Shown one piece after another: positions 47,466-57,171 of a DNA stretch of 64,000 nt (position 1 is the first letter of the stretch; every line of letters begins with the position of its first letter). The notes beneath the pieces are model-generated. The model did not search any database. It was given only the letters and a program-made list of their open reading frames with translations, and was not told the DNA's origin. The DNA is from Methanococcus vannielii SB (GTDB lineage: Archaea > AGJL01 > Methanococci > Methanococcales > Methanococcaceae), in NCBI RefSeq assembly GCF_000017165.1, contig NC_009634.1:882249-946248 (forward strand). Direction: 5' to 3'. The translations under genes and the position numbers were made by a program.

Positions 47466-47909
47466 ATGTTGGAAAATGATGTTTTAAAACTTCTGTCCAA
47501 TAAAGGGGTTAATTTTCAAAATATGGTAAAATGTGCTATGTATATGTGCATTTGTGAAGAATCCGAAAAAAAACAAATTGAAAAAAAGGTTTTAGAAATT
47601 ATGAAGTTGCAGATTAAAAATCCAAATGTTTCAACATTATTAATTGCTGCAATTATCCTTGATGAAAGAGGAAAATTAGGGGGACTCCCATTTAATTATG
47701 AAGACGACCCTACATACGTTTATGCAGATGAAGTAATTGGAATGGCAATTGCAAATGAGATTGCTGGAACAAAAGCAACTTTCAATTTCAAATGGTACGA
47801 TGCAAAAAAACCAGGCATTATTGGAAAGCTCGATAGGGACGGGTATATGTTTTTAGACGATGCAGTTGCAGGTTTTGTAAGTGGCTGTATGTCTAAAACA
47901 TTTGAATAA
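47466..47909 (+). CDS. PgpA/CobZ-family phosphatase-like protein
   Basis: 147 residues from the ATG at 47466. The conserved features VLKLLSNKGV at the N-terminus, DPTYVYADEVIGMAIANEIAG, and a C-terminal DDAVAGFVSGCM resemble phosphatidylglycerophosphatase A and the archaeal alpha-ribazole phosphatase CobZ. If CobZ, it would fit with cbiG in corrinoid synthesis; if PgpA-like, it would act in lipid synthesis. The clear PgpA metal site is only partly visible. No ribosome binding site precedes it, so it may be leaderless or start elsewhere. Confidence 0.65.
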   Translation: MLENDVLKLLSNKGVNFQNMVKCAMYMCICEESEKKQIEKKVLEIMKLQIKNPNVSTLLIAAIILDERGKLGGLPFNYEDDPTYVYADEVIGMAIANEIAGTKATFNFKWYDAKKPGIIGKLDRDGYMFLDDAVAGFVSGCMSKTFE

Positions 47910-48003
47910 TATTTTTTTCAAATAATTATCGTAACTATTTTTAAATACGTCAATAGAATAATATTTTTAAGTATTTTAAAAGCTTAATTTAGGGGCGGGA
48001 AAA

Positions 48004-48558
48004 ATGGATATTGAAAATTTCTATGAAAAAATTCTAAAGTTAAGAAACGGGGAAATTAAGGATTATAAAGTATTATCTAGTCATGTTAAAAGTATACCTG
48101 ACGATATGTTTGACTACATTATTCAAAGGTTAATAATACAACTAAAAATCGTTCAAAAATATAATATAAGTGTAAGACCCGCAATAGACCCTTTTGTTTC
48201 ATCCGAACTTGGAATTTATAAAAGATTGGACGATTTAGAACTTGGTAAACTTTTAGATTATCCAAATTGTTGTGTAGATTCATTTTCTGAAACTGCAAGA
48301 TATGGAATAGATTCTAAACATTTGAAAGAAGTTGAAAACATGACTTTTGAAGATGAGGATTATGCAATTATTCTACCATCGGGGTTTATTCCTTGTAGTT
48401 TAAAATGCAATAAAGCTATAGAAAATAAGTTAATTGGAACTATCGATAAAGAAACTTACGAAAAGTTATTATCTTTAGAAGAAGAGCTTTTTAAAAAACT
48501 TCCTCACTACCATGGGGCTTATGACGAATATTTTGAAAAAATAATTTTAAAAAAGTAA
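48004..48558 (+). CDS. DUF483-like cysteine-containing protein
   Basis: 184 residues. The centre carries YPNCCVDSF (C89, C90) and PCSLKC (C131, C135), four conserved-looking cysteines that could hold a metal or Fe-S cluster. N- and C-terminal parts are helical, ending HYHGAYDEYF. It resembles the DUF483 family of archaeal and some bacterial proteins of unknown function. The start follows GGGGCGGGAAAA. It is followed by trkA after 27 nt, so perhaps cotranscribed. Confidence 0.6.
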   Translation: MDIENFYEKILKLRNGEIKDYKVLSSHVKSIPDDMFDYIIQRLIIQLKIVQKYNISVRPAIDPFVSSELGIYKRLDDLELGKLLDYPNCCVDSFSETARYGIDSKHLKEVENMTFEDEDYAIILPSGFIPCSLKCNKAIENKLIGTIDKETYEKLLSLEEELFKKLPHYHGAYDEYFEKIILKK

Positions 48559-48585
48559 TTTTAAAAAGATGAAAAGGTTTATAAC

Positions 48586-49251
48586 ATGTATATTATAATT
48601 GCAGGAATAGGCAGAGTAGGAATTTCTCTTGCAAAATCGCTTTCAGGTAAGGGTCACGACCTTGTGCTTTTAGATGAAAATAAAAAAACTTGTGAAGAAG
48701 TTGCAAGTGAAATAGATGCACTTGTAATAAATGGCGACTGTACAAAAATTAAATCACTTGAAAATGCAGGAATTGAAGATGCAGATATGTTTATTGCAGT
48801 TACTGGAAATCAAGAAATAAATCTAATCAGTAGCCTTATTGCAAAAAAATCTAACGTTTCAAAAACAATTGCACGTGTTAGCGAGCCAGACTATAAAGAA
48901 GTATTCGAAAGCCTTGGAGTTGGCGTAGTAATAAGTCCGGAACTTGTTGCAGCAAACTATATCGAAAAATTAATTGAACGGCCCGGTGTAGTAGACCTTG
49001 CAATAGTTGGAAGGGGGGATGCAGAAATTTTAGAACTAATAATTCCACCAAATTCAAAAGTTGCGAACAAAAAAATTCGTGAACTTAAAAACACCAAAGA
49101 TTATGTCATAATTGCAATTTATGAAGGAAACGAGTTAAAAATTCCAGATGGAAGTACTGAATTAAAAGAATACGATAGAATTATCATTCTTGCAAAAACA
49201 CCTGCTTTAGAGGAGGTTAGAAAAGTATTTTCAAATGAGTCAAATGAATAA
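48586..49251 (+). CDS. trkA: TrkA-type K+ transport regulatory protein
   Basis: 221 residues. The Rossmann domain (1-125) starts MYIIIAGIGRVGISLAKSLSGKGHDLVLLDEN, giving a GxGxxG NAD site, and the second domain (about 140-221) is TrkA-C (VVDLAIVGRGDAEILELIIP). It gates a Trk/Ktr potassium channel in response to NAD(H) or nucleotides. No channel gene is adjacent. Confidence 0.9.
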   Translation: MYIIIAGIGRVGISLAKSLSGKGHDLVLLDENKKTCEEVASEIDALVINGDCTKIKSLENAGIEDADMFIAVTGNQEINLISSLIAKKSNVSKTIARVSEPDYKEVFESLGVGVVISPELVAANYIEKLIERPGVVDLAIVGRGDAEILELIIPPNSKVANKKIRELKNTKDYVIIAIYEGNELKIPDGSTELKEYDRIIILAKTPALEEVRKVFSNESNE

Positions 49252-49284
49252 ATAAAAAATTAATTTTTTAAGTCTTTTATTTTT

Positions 49285-50100
49285 TTATTCCATTAAGTCC
49301 ATACAGTAATCGACTATTTTTCTTGAAACATTTACAAAATTCATCATTCCCCTAAACTGCGGAGTTATATTCATTTCCAAAATATAATTTTTAGTTTTTG
49401 AAACTAAAACGTCTACCCCTACAATATCTGCACCTACTTTTTTTACTGAGTCTAAAACCATATTTTTTACATCTTTTGAAAGTTCTATTTCTTTAATTTC
49501 TGCACCAAGCGAATAATTTGCCTTCCAGTTGTTTTTTGGAATTCTTTCCATTGCCCCAATTATCTCGTTATTTATTACAAAAACACGTATGTCGTGAAGA
49601 TATTCGATATATTCTTGAATAAAAATTTCACTGTTATTTTTAGTTAATTCTTTAAAAGTATTTAAAAATTCATGTTTAGAATTTATTTTCAAAACCCCTT
49701 CCCCATATCCCCCATAAATTGGTTTTAAAACAAATGGGTAGCCAAATAATTTTTTTACGTTTGAAAAAACCGTATTAAAATCTTTTGAATACGTCATTAT
49801 AGATTTAGGAGATACTTCCTTTAATTTTTGATACGTAAGGTATTTATTTTGACAGAGATTTACTGTTTCTGCACAATTTATCACTTTAAAATTATTTTGA
49901 AGTTCGGTTAATGCATAAAGCCCTTCATTTAAAAAAACCCTTTCTACACGAGATAATATCAGATCAAAGTTAAAATTTTCATTCCCGTTAATAATTTCAA
50001 GTGGGTCGATAAATTCGATTGAAACATTATTTTTTAAAAATTCCTCGTAAATCATCAAGTTTTCTGGAGTTTTTTTATGCGCAAGAATTCCTACTTTCAT
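49285..50100 (-). CDS. RimK-family ATP-grasp glutamate ligase
   Basis: 271 residues. ATP-grasp features: NKYLTYQKL, PFVLKPIYGGYGEGVLKI (about 130-147), FIQEYIEYLHDIRVFVI, VGVDVLVS and LEMNITPQFRG. RimK relatives in methanogens add alpha-linked glutamate: MptN on tetrahydromethanopterin (giving tetrahydrosarcinapterin) and CofF on F420. Which it is cannot be settled here. The start follows AAGTGAAAAA. It overlaps nothing, but follows the methyltransferase gene by 8 nt. Confidence 0.78.
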   Translation of the reverse strand: MKVGILAHKKTPENLMIYEEFLKNNVSIEFIDPLEIINGNENFNFDLILSRVERVFLNEGLYALTELQNNFKVINCAETVNLCQNKYLTYQKLKEVSPKSIMTYSKDFNTVFSNVKKLFGYPFVLKPIYGGYGEGVLKINSKHEFLNTFKELTKNNSEIFIQEYIEYLHDIRVFVINNEIIGAMERIPKNNWKANYSLGAEIKEIELSKDVKNMVLDSVKKVGADIVGVDVLVSKTKNYILEMNITPQFRGMMNFVNVSRKIVDYCMDLME

Positions 50101-50108
50101 TTTTTCAC

Positions 50109-50891
50109 TTATTTTAAAACTTGAACTTTTATTGATTCTAAATCCCCGCCCATTTTATAGGAAAGTTTTATTTTTACAGTTCCCGCATTTAAATTATTTT
50201 TTATAGGAATTACAAGGGGTGGATTTAGCATGGGGCTAGAGCCTGAAATTAATCCATCTTTTAGCAAAGTGTATGTATTTAACCTTATTGCAGGCTTTTT
50301 TACATCATTTGGTATTTCAAATTTTAGAATATATTCAACCTTTTCATCATTTACCTTGTAAAAATTTATTGTATCGTAAAGTACCTCATTCGAAGCTTTT
50401 TCTGACGTTACTTCCTCGTCATAGTAAATATGGTTCATTTTAGCCGCTACTATCTGTGCAGTATTATAAACTTCCTTTGGAATTATAATTCCGCCTTCTT
50501 TTAAAAGTCCTCGTTTTATAATTGAATTTAAAACCGGAACTTGCGGTTCGGTAATTAATCCTGTATCCAAAAGTTCGGCAATTACCAAATCTGCCTTTTC
50601 TTTAAATGGATAGTATGTAGCATCGCTTTCAATAACAATAATATTTTCAAAATTATTCGTAGTAATATTTCTCTTTGTATATTCTGTAGTTATCGGGTCA
50701 AGTTCTACTGCATATACTTTTTTAGCATCCTTTGCTGCAACCATTGCCAAAATGCCGCTTCCAGTTCCAAGGTCAAATACCGTATCTCCTTTCTTTACGC
50801 TTGTTTCAATCGCTTCTTTAAATACTGAAACTCTTTCATCGTCTAAAAGCATACTATAGTGCCATTGGGGTACCGATAATTTTAATTCCAT
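50109..50891 (-). CDS. SAM-dependent methyltransferase, PRMT-like
   Basis: 260 residues. Motif I is DLGTGSGILAM (about 40-50), followed by VYAVELDPITTEY and ADLVIAELLDTGLITEP, whose double-E-loop-like AELLDT resembles protein arginine methyltransferases. The C-terminal half is beta-rich. The substrate is unknown; a ribosomal or MCR-related protein is possible. The start follows GAGGCAAAATTT. It is upstream of and probably cotranscribed with the RimK-like gene. Confidence 0.75.
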   Translation of the reverse strand: MELKLSVPQWHYSMLLDDERVSVFKEAIETSVKKGDTVFDLGTGSGILAMVAAKDAKKVYAVELDPITTEYTKRNITTNNFENIIVIESDATYYPFKEKADLVIAELLDTGLITEPQVPVLNSIIKRGLLKEGGIIIPKEVYNTAQIVAAKMNHIYYDEEVTSEKASNEVLYDTINFYKVNDEKVEYILKFEIPNDVKKPAIRLNTYTLLKDGLISGSSPMLNPPLVIPIKNNLNAGTVKIKLSYKMGGDLESIKVQVLK

Positions 50892-51014
50892 AAATTTTGC
50901 CTCAACTACATTATATTATAAATTTTTAAACTACCAATGAATAAAAATACTTTTAAAATCAGACTAACTATTACTTTTTAGTATAAATATAAATTAGCCG
51001 TTCTGGTGTTTAAA

Positions 51015-52181
51015 ATGGAAAAAGTTGTTATTACTATTGAAGAATTAAAAAAAATGATAAGAAATAATGAAGAAAGTAAAATTGACGAAATTGATATTGT
51101 AACTTCTGGAACTTGTGGAATAATGTCTGGAACTTTAGGAATATTTCACATTCCATTTTCTGAAAAATTTAAAAAAGCTGAAAAAATCTACCTAAATGGT
51201 ATTAAAGGCCATCCTGGCCCATGTCCAAATGAATTTTTAGGAAGTGTTGATTGTACGGTGTATGGAACTTGTCACGATGGAAACTATGGCGGAGGATTTT
51301 TATTTAAAGACTTAATTTCTGGAAAAAGTATTGATGTTGTTACCGTATCTGAAAATAAAGAATATAGTAAAACATTTACTCTTGAAGAAATTCCAACTGC
51401 AAAGCTTATTGGAACTAGAACCGCCTTTAAAAATTACGTTGCAATCACGAACACGGGTAACCCCCTAAATACCATATTTCATCGAAAAATGATTAAAAGC
51501 GGTGAAGCTTCTTTTTCAGGTTGTGGGGAATTTAACCCGTTACAGAACATGAATTCTTGTGAAAAATATATTACTGGAAAAAAAATACTTGTAAACGGAG
51601 CGGAAGGTATTATACTAGGATACGGTACACGATCGTCTGAATTAAAACCTAATATAATGGTTTCTGCAAGTATGCATGAAATGGATAGTTACTATATTGG
51701 TGGATTTATAACTTCAAATGGCCCTGAAATTTTTAATACAATTGCAGTTCCAATCAGCGTTAATGAACAAAATAAAGAGTATTTAAAAACCCTTGATGAA
51801 AATATTGAATTACCCTTAACTAATGTAATTGGAAGAACCGTAATTGGAACGGGCAATTACTCTGAAGTTTGGAAAGATGCACAATTAAGGCCCAATATTG
51901 ACATAAATCGCTGTAGGGCATGTGATAGCTGTGAAGCTCAAAAAATGTGTCCAACAAACGCAATAATTAGAATGGATTCTTTTGGAAAAAGAACGCTTCC
52001 AAATGAAGACTGTTTTGGATGCGGAGTTTGTGTTGATTCATGTAACTATGGAGTATACAAAATGAATAGAAAAAGTATTTTGGATATTAAAATAACCTGT
52101 AGGCAGTCGGATAGAGTTAGGGCATTAAAACTTTCAAAAGAACTTAAAAAAAGAATTCAAAAAGAAGAATTTATATTTTAA
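51015..52181 (+). CDS. Methanogenesis marker 16 / COG1900-ferredoxin protein, sulfur metabolism
   Basis: 388 residues from the ATG at 51015; GTG at 51006 is in frame but belongs to the TGGTG site. The main part (1-295) is the COG1900 (DUF39) fold with TSGTCGIMSGT, HPGPCPNEFLG and FSGCGEFNPLQ. Two C-terminal ferredoxin motifs follow, CRACDSCEAQKMCP and CFGCGVCVDSC. Relatives take part in homocysteine formation from aspartate semialdehyde and sulfide; the marker 16 paralogue may have a related sulfur role. Its exact reaction is inferred. Confidence 0.78.
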   Translation: MEKVVITIEELKKMIRNNEESKIDEIDIVTSGTCGIMSGTLGIFHIPFSEKFKKAEKIYLNGIKGHPGPCPNEFLGSVDCTVYGTCHDGNYGGGFLFKDLISGKSIDVVTVSENKEYSKTFTLEEIPTAKLIGTRTAFKNYVAITNTGNPLNTIFHRKMIKSGEASFSGCGEFNPLQNMNSCEKYITGKKILVNGAEGIILGYGTRSSELKPNIMVSASMHEMDSYYIGGFITSNGPEIFNTIAVPISVNEQNKEYLKTLDENIELPLTNVIGRTVIGTGNYSEVWKDAQLRPNIDINRCRACDSCEAQKMCPTNAIIRMDSFGKRTLPNEDCFGCGVCVDSCNYGVYKMNRKSILDIKITCRQSDRVRALKLSKELKKRIQKEEFIF

Positions 52182-52182
52182 T

Positions 52183-53016
52183 TTAATATTTATTTTTTCT
52201 CTCAATGTAGTAATTAGTGTAACTCCTATAACCAAAAGCCGTTAAAAACATTTGTAAAAATGGCATTGTGAGTACCATGATACCCATTGCGACTGCCATT
52301 AATATGGGCGATATTATCGCACCCATAATTATTGGAATCATTGTAACCAAAATTACAGGAACCACTAATATAAATGACACGATACCGACTAAAAGTAATA
52401 CAAGTACGTATTCAAGAGATATTTTTGAAACAATTTCTTTTAAATCAAAAAATCCGCTAAATTTATCTTTGTCTACATATGTAATCATTGCAAGCGTTAA
52501 ATATAATGCTTGAAATATAGAAATTACAAAGGAAATTAAATTTAAAGCTAAATCTATTGCTATTGAGTTCATTGCAGATTCATTTAAAATGCTTAATATA
52601 ATAAATGGTGACGAAATAATAACACTTATTATTCCAAAAGCTAACTGTAAAACAAACATTCCCATTAAAAGAGTTGCACCTTTTTTAAGAAGTTCTTTAA
52701 AATCCCCCCATTCTGGAAGTTCCATTTTTCCATCAATAGTTTCTCGAATAATTTTTACATAGTATCCAGAAACTACTGCAAGTACTAAAACTCCAATTAT
52801 AGAAATTAATAGCCCTAAGACGATTCCAACTATTGATGTTATTATTGCTAAATTCATCATACCCATTATTGAAGGAATAACTCCTGCAACCATTAAAAAT
52901 AGCCCTAAAATTATTGTAAAAATTGAAACAAGTTGCAGTACTCCTCCAACAAATATTTTTTTGAAGTCTGATGAGGCGTAAATTAGTGGTTCTTTTATGT
53001 ATTTTTCAAAAAACAT
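52183..53016 (-). CDS. DUF4013-like membrane protein
   Basis: 277 residues with about six to seven membrane spans. It begins MFFEKYIKEPLIYASSDFKKIFVGGVL, the usual start of DUF4013 proteins, and contains GYYVKIIRETIDGKMELPEWGDFKELLKKG, their conserved loop. The function is unknown. The start follows AGAGTGATGAAAAA. It ends 1 nt from the convergent marker 16 stop. Confidence 0.75.
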   Translation of the reverse strand: MFFEKYIKEPLIYASSDFKKIFVGGVLQLVSIFTIILGLFLMVAGVIPSIMGMMNLAIITSIVGIVLGLLISIIGVLVLAVVSGYYVKIIRETIDGKMELPEWGDFKELLKKGATLLMGMFVLQLAFGIISVIISSPFIILSILNESAMNSIAIDLALNLISFVISIFQALYLTLAMITYVDKDKFSGFFDLKEIVSKISLEYVLVLLLVGIVSFILVVPVILVTMIPIIMGAIISPILMAVAMGIMVLTMPFLQMFLTAFGYRSYTNYYIERKNKY

Positions 53017-53127
53017 TTTTTCATCACTCTTGATAGGTTATTATATAAAAATACTGATATAATTATTAATATTATTTTGGGATATAAATTTGTTAGTTGA
53101 ATTTTTAAGTTTTTAAGGGGGAAAGAC

Positions 53128-54471
53128 ATGGAAGACATTTCAAAATACCGTAAAACTAAGATTCTTGTCACAATGGGGCCGTCCATTGAAAGGGACTTTT
53201 CAAAAATTTCTGATATTATAGATGGCGTAAGATTTAACATGTCTCATGCACCAAAAGCGGAAATTTTAGAATTTCTAGAAATTTTGAACAAAAAGAATAT
53301 TTCAAAGTTAATGGATTTAAAAGGAAACAAAATACGGATAAAAGAAGTAAATCGGGATAAGTTATTTGAAAACGAGAGAGTTATTTTTGGAAAGGATATA
53401 GTTCCAAATTACATGCCAAAGTGTATTGAAAAGGGGCATAGAATACTAATAAATGATGGAAAGGTAGTTTTAATTGTTGAAAATATAGAAAACGACCAAA
53501 TAATTGCAAAAGTAATAGTTGGTGGAATATTAATCAAAAATATGGGCGTAAATCTTCCAGAAAGCTGTTTTCCAAGTACAATTTCTAAAGAGGATATTGA
53601 AAACATTAAATTTGCAATCGAAAACGATTTTGAATATCTTGCACTTTCTTTTGTGAGGACTAAAGAGGAAATAGAAAACTTAAAAGACGTTATAAGATTT
53701 TATGGCGGAAAATGTTCGGTTATTGCAAAAATAGAAACTAAAGAAGGTTTAAAAAATATTTCAGAAATATTAGATGTTTCAGATGGGGTAATGATTGCAA
53801 GAGGGGATTTAGGTGTCGAAATACCGATAGAATACCTCCCAACGATACAAAAAGATATAATAAAACTTGCAAATGAAAAGGGAAAACTTGTAATTACTGC
53901 AACACAAATGCTTGATTCAATGGTAAATAATCCATATCCTACAAGAGCAGAAGTAACGGATATTGCAAATGCAATATTTGACGGTACAGACTGTTTAATG
54001 CTTTCAAACGAAACTACAATTGGGAAATACCCTATTGAGTCAGTAAAAACACTTGATAGAGTTTCAAGAGTTTCGGAATGCGACATTTCAAAACATAGAA
54101 AAGAATTCCATTTTGAAAAGAAAACAGTATATGCCGGAATTGCTTATGCGGTTGATGCACTTTATAGAAACTTGAATCCAAAAATAGTAATTACTCCAAC
54201 AACATCCGGCAAAACTCCTTTAAGAATTTCAAAATTCCGGTTCAATTCCCCAATTATTGCACTTGCACCAACACAAATCGTTTTTAGAAAATTGAGGTTA
54301 ATATGGGGAGTAATCCCTCATAAAATAGACGAAATAGGTGATGTTGACGAGGTATTATTGATATCACGAGAAATTGCAAAAGAACTTGTAAAAAGCGGAA
54401 TTTATATAGTAACTCTTGGCCACCCTAAAGGGGAGAAAAAAACTAACGTAATAAAGGTTGAAAATATATAA
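53128..54471 (+). CDS. pyk: Pyruvate kinase
   Basis: 447 residues. The active-site order is ILVTMGPSIE (Arg/Thr region), VRFNMSHA, LMDLKGNKIRI, IAKIETKEGLKN (catalytic Lys), MIARGDLGVEIP (metal Glu/Asp) and VITATQMLDSMVNNPYPTRAEVTDIANAIFDGTD, then a C-terminal domain with TPTTSGKTPLRIS. It makes pyruvate and ATP from PEP. The start follows AAGGGGGAAAGAC. coaBC follows 27 nt downstream. Confidence 0.95.
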   Translation: MEDISKYRKTKILVTMGPSIERDFSKISDIIDGVRFNMSHAPKAEILEFLEILNKKNISKLMDLKGNKIRIKEVNRDKLFENERVIFGKDIVPNYMPKCIEKGHRILINDGKVVLIVENIENDQIIAKVIVGGILIKNMGVNLPESCFPSTISKEDIENIKFAIENDFEYLALSFVRTKEEIENLKDVIRFYGGKCSVIAKIETKEGLKNISEILDVSDGVMIARGDLGVEIPIEYLPTIQKDIIKLANEKGKLVITATQMLDSMVNNPYPTRAEVTDIANAIFDGTDCLMLSNETTIGKYPIESVKTLDRVSRVSECDISKHRKEFHFEKKTVYAGIAYAVDALYRNLNPKIVITPTTSGKTPLRISKFRFNSPIIALAPTQIVFRKLRLIWGVIPHKIDEIGDVDEVLLISREIAKELVKSGIYIVTLGHPKGEKKTNVIKVENI

Positions 54472-54498
54472 ATAGTAAAAAAAATGGATGGAGATTAA

Positions 54499-55695
54499 AT
54501 GCACCCTACAAAATCATTAAAAGGATTGAAATCAGACCTTTTATTAAATAAAAAAATTGTTGTTGCAGTTACTTCATCGATTGCCGCAATAGAAGCACCA
54601 AAATTAATGAGGGAATTAATTAGGCATGGTGCAGAAGTTCACTGCATAATGACGGAAGAAACAAAGGATATTATTGGAAAATATGCCCTTGAATTTGGAT
54701 GCGGAAATGAAGTAATTGATAAAATAACGGGAAAAATCGAACATGTTTCTATTTATAACGAGTGCGATGGAATGATAATTTTTCCTGCAACTGCAAATAT
54801 AATAAGTAAAGTATCGCTAAATATAGCAGATAATATCGTAAATACGACTGCAATGATGTTTTTAGAGAAAAAACCAATTATTATTGCACCGTCAATGCAC
54901 CAGAATATGCTTGATACAGTTAAAGGACATTTGAAAAATCTCTCTGAAAAAAGAAATGTTCATGTAATGAATTCAAAACTTGAAGAAGAAAAAGCTAAAG
55001 CAATATCTATTGAAGAAGTAGTGAATCTTACAATTTTGGTATTTTCCGATAAAAAAGCTGAAAAAGAACGAAAAAAGGTACTCATTTTAGGCGGGGGAAC
55101 TGTTGAGCCAATTGATAAAGTAAGAGTAATTACGAATCTTTCTTCTGGAAAAACGTGTTTTTCGCTTTCAGAAAGCTTTTGTAAAGCTGGGTACCATGTA
55201 GAAGTTATAAAAGGTCTTGGAAAAGATGTTCCATACTATATAAAATCTTACGAAGTTCTAACTGCTAATTCAATGTTAAAAAAGGCACTTGAAGTTGGAA
55301 AAGATTTTGATATAATTATTTCATGTGCTGCAATTTCGGATTATACGCCAGAAATAACGATTGATGGAAAAATTGATTCTGAAATTTCAGAACAGACTTT
55401 AAAACTAGTTAAAACCCCAAAAGTATTAAATGAACTAAGAAAAAAGTTTCCCAAAAAAATTATCATAGGTTACAAAGCAGAATATGGACTAAATAATGAA
55501 GAATTAACGGAAAAAGCATTGGATAGACTTAATAAATATAATCTTAACTTAATAATCGCAAACGACCTTTCAAAGCATTATTTTGGGGACGACTCAACCG
55601 AAGTATTTTTTATAACCAAAAAAAGTATCGAACGAGAATATGGGTCAAAAAATAAAATTTCTGAAAAAATAGTTGAAATCGTGAATAAATTATAA
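54499..55695 (+). CDS. coaBC: Phosphopantothenoylcysteine decarboxylase/phosphopantothenate-cysteine ligase
   Basis: 398 residues. The FMN-dependent CoaC domain (1-185) has VAVTSSIAAIEAPKLMRELIRHGAEVHCIMTEE, PATANIISKVS and PSMHQNM. The CoaB ligase domain has LILGGGTVEPIDKVRVITNLSSGK, CAAISDYTP and IANDLSKHYFGDDSTEVF. It performs two steps of coenzyme A synthesis. The start follows GGATGGAGATTAA. Confidence 0.95.
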   Translation: MHPTKSLKGLKSDLLLNKKIVVAVTSSIAAIEAPKLMRELIRHGAEVHCIMTEETKDIIGKYALEFGCGNEVIDKITGKIEHVSIYNECDGMIIFPATANIISKVSLNIADNIVNTTAMMFLEKKPIIIAPSMHQNMLDTVKGHLKNLSEKRNVHVMNSKLEEEKAKAISIEEVVNLTILVFSDKKAEKERKKVLILGGGTVEPIDKVRVITNLSSGKTCFSLSESFCKAGYHVEVIKGLGKDVPYYIKSYEVLTANSMLKKALEVGKDFDIIISCAAISDYTPEITIDGKIDSEISEQTLKLVKTPKVLNELRKKFPKKIIIGYKAEYGLNNEELTEKALDRLNKYNLNLIIANDLSKHYFGDDSTEVFFITKKSIEREYGSKNKISEKIVEIVNKL

Positions 55696-55724
55696 TTTAG
55701 GATATTATTGGATTTTAAAGATTA

Positions 55725-56043
55725 AATTGGAGTTATTGGAATTGGCGATGCCCTATTTAATAAATTGGATAAAATAGTAGATGGCATAACGTTTAAAATA
55801 ATAGAAAAGGACGAATTTAACGGAAAAAATTATTGAAGTTGTATCTGGAAAGCATTCTGAAAAAATAGAAGTTTTGAATTCATTTTCAAAACCAGTAAGG
55901 CTTAAAAATATATACGTTCAGGTTATTGGAATAAAGTTATGTGACGTTGAAAAAATTATTGAAAAATCACGGCTAAAAAGTAAAATATCAGAGTTTTTAA
56001 GAATTTCGCATATTATAGGGAGGGGATTTTTAAATATGCGATA
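55725..56043 (+). pseudogene. Decayed ORF in two frames
   Basis: One frame reads IGVIGIGDALFNKLDKIVDG then ITFKIIEKDEFNGKNY and stops at about 55836. A +1 shift gives a second stretch, LTEKIIEVVSGKHSEKIEVL and on to a stop at 56041-56043. Both have coding-like composition and no good ribosome binding site or start. They look like the parts of one frameshifted, N-truncated gene. Neither half is recognised. It lies between coaBC and ftr on the same strand. Confidence 0.45.
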
Positions 56044-56195
56044 ATAATTTTTATTTTTTTAATTAAATAAGGTTATAATCTGTTATTTTTGTTTTGAAAA
56101 GCCACTATCTGCCTAATTTTTAGAATCAAATAACAACATATTAATAATAGTTTTTTCATATTTTTTCTGTCTATATAAGAATAAGGAGGAATAAA

Positions 56196-57104
56196 ATGGA
56201 GTTAAACGGTGTAGTAATAGAAGATACTTTCGCAGAAGGATTTTCAATTTGGGTCTCAAGAGTATTAATCACGGCTGCAACAGAAAGATTGGCAAAAGCT
56301 GCTGCAACAGAAGCAACAGGATTTGCATGTTCAGTTATCATGTGCCCTGCTGAAGCAGGAATTGAAAAATACGTATCCCCAATGGAAACCCCTGATGGAA
56401 GACCTGGATACATTATTGAAATTTGCCACCCTAAAAAAGCAGAATTAGAACACCAGTTATTAGAAAGAATTGGACAGTGTGTTTTAACAGCCCCTACAAC
56501 AGCAGTATTTGATGCAATGGGCGAAGATGCAACTGAACAGTTGAAAGTAGGATTCAAGCTAAAATTCTTTGGTGACGGTTACGAGAAAAAAGTAAATTGT
56601 GAAGAATGTGGAAAAACACTATATTCAGTTCCAATAATGGGCGGGGACTTCCTTATCGAGGGCAATTTTGGGATTAAAAAAGGAGTTGCAGGAGGTAACT
56701 TCTTTATCATGGCCGAAAATAATACGGCTGCATTAGTTGCTGCAGAAGTTGCAGTTGACGCAATTTCAATGGTTGAAAAAACAATTACTCCATTTACAGG
56801 AGGTATTGTTGCTTCAGGAAGTAAAGTAGGATATACAAATCCCAAATACAGCTTCATGGCCGCTACAACAAATGAAAAAATGTGCCCTACATTAAAAGGA
56901 AAAGTAGAAGGTTCAGAAATCCCTGAAGATGTAAATGGCGTTTATGAAATCGTTATCGATGGTGTTGACGAAGCTTCAGTTAAAGCAGCTATGAAAGCAG
57001 GTATTTCTGCTGCTGTAAAAATACCTGGAGTTAAAAAAATCACTGCAGGAAACTACGGTGGAAAATTAGGCCCATTCCAAATGAAACTTCAAGAATTATT
57101 CTAA
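56196..57104 (+). CDS. ftr: Formylmethanofuran-tetrahydromethanopterin formyltransferase
   Basis: 302 residues. The start [16 protein letters not shown], the [18 protein letters not shown] region, [27 protein letters not shown] and [13 protein letters not shown] all match Ftr. It transfers the formyl group from formyl-methanofuran to H4MPT, step two of methanogenesis. C134 and C137 (CEECGK) form an extra CxxC absent, as I recall, from the Methanothermobacter enzyme. The start follows AAGGAGGAATAAA. Confidence 0.96.
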   Translation: MELNGVVIEDTFAEGFSIWVSRVLITAATERLAKAAATEATGFACSVIMCPAEAGIEKYVSPMETPDGRPGYIIEICHPKKAELEHQLLERIGQCVLTAPTTAVFDAMGEDATEQLKVGFKLKFFGDGYEKKVNCEECGKTLYSVPIMGGDFLIEGNFGIKKGVAGGNFFIMAENNTAALVAAEVAVDAISMVEKTITPFTGGIVASGSKVGYTNPKYSFMAATTNEKMCPTLKGKVEGSEIPEDVNGVYEIVIDGVDEASVKAAMKAGISAAVKIPGVKKITAGNYGGKLGPFQMKLQELF

Positions 57105-57171
57105 TTATTTTTTATTTTTACTTTTCATTACAATTTACACTGATTTATCATTATTTAAGGGGGTTTTATTT

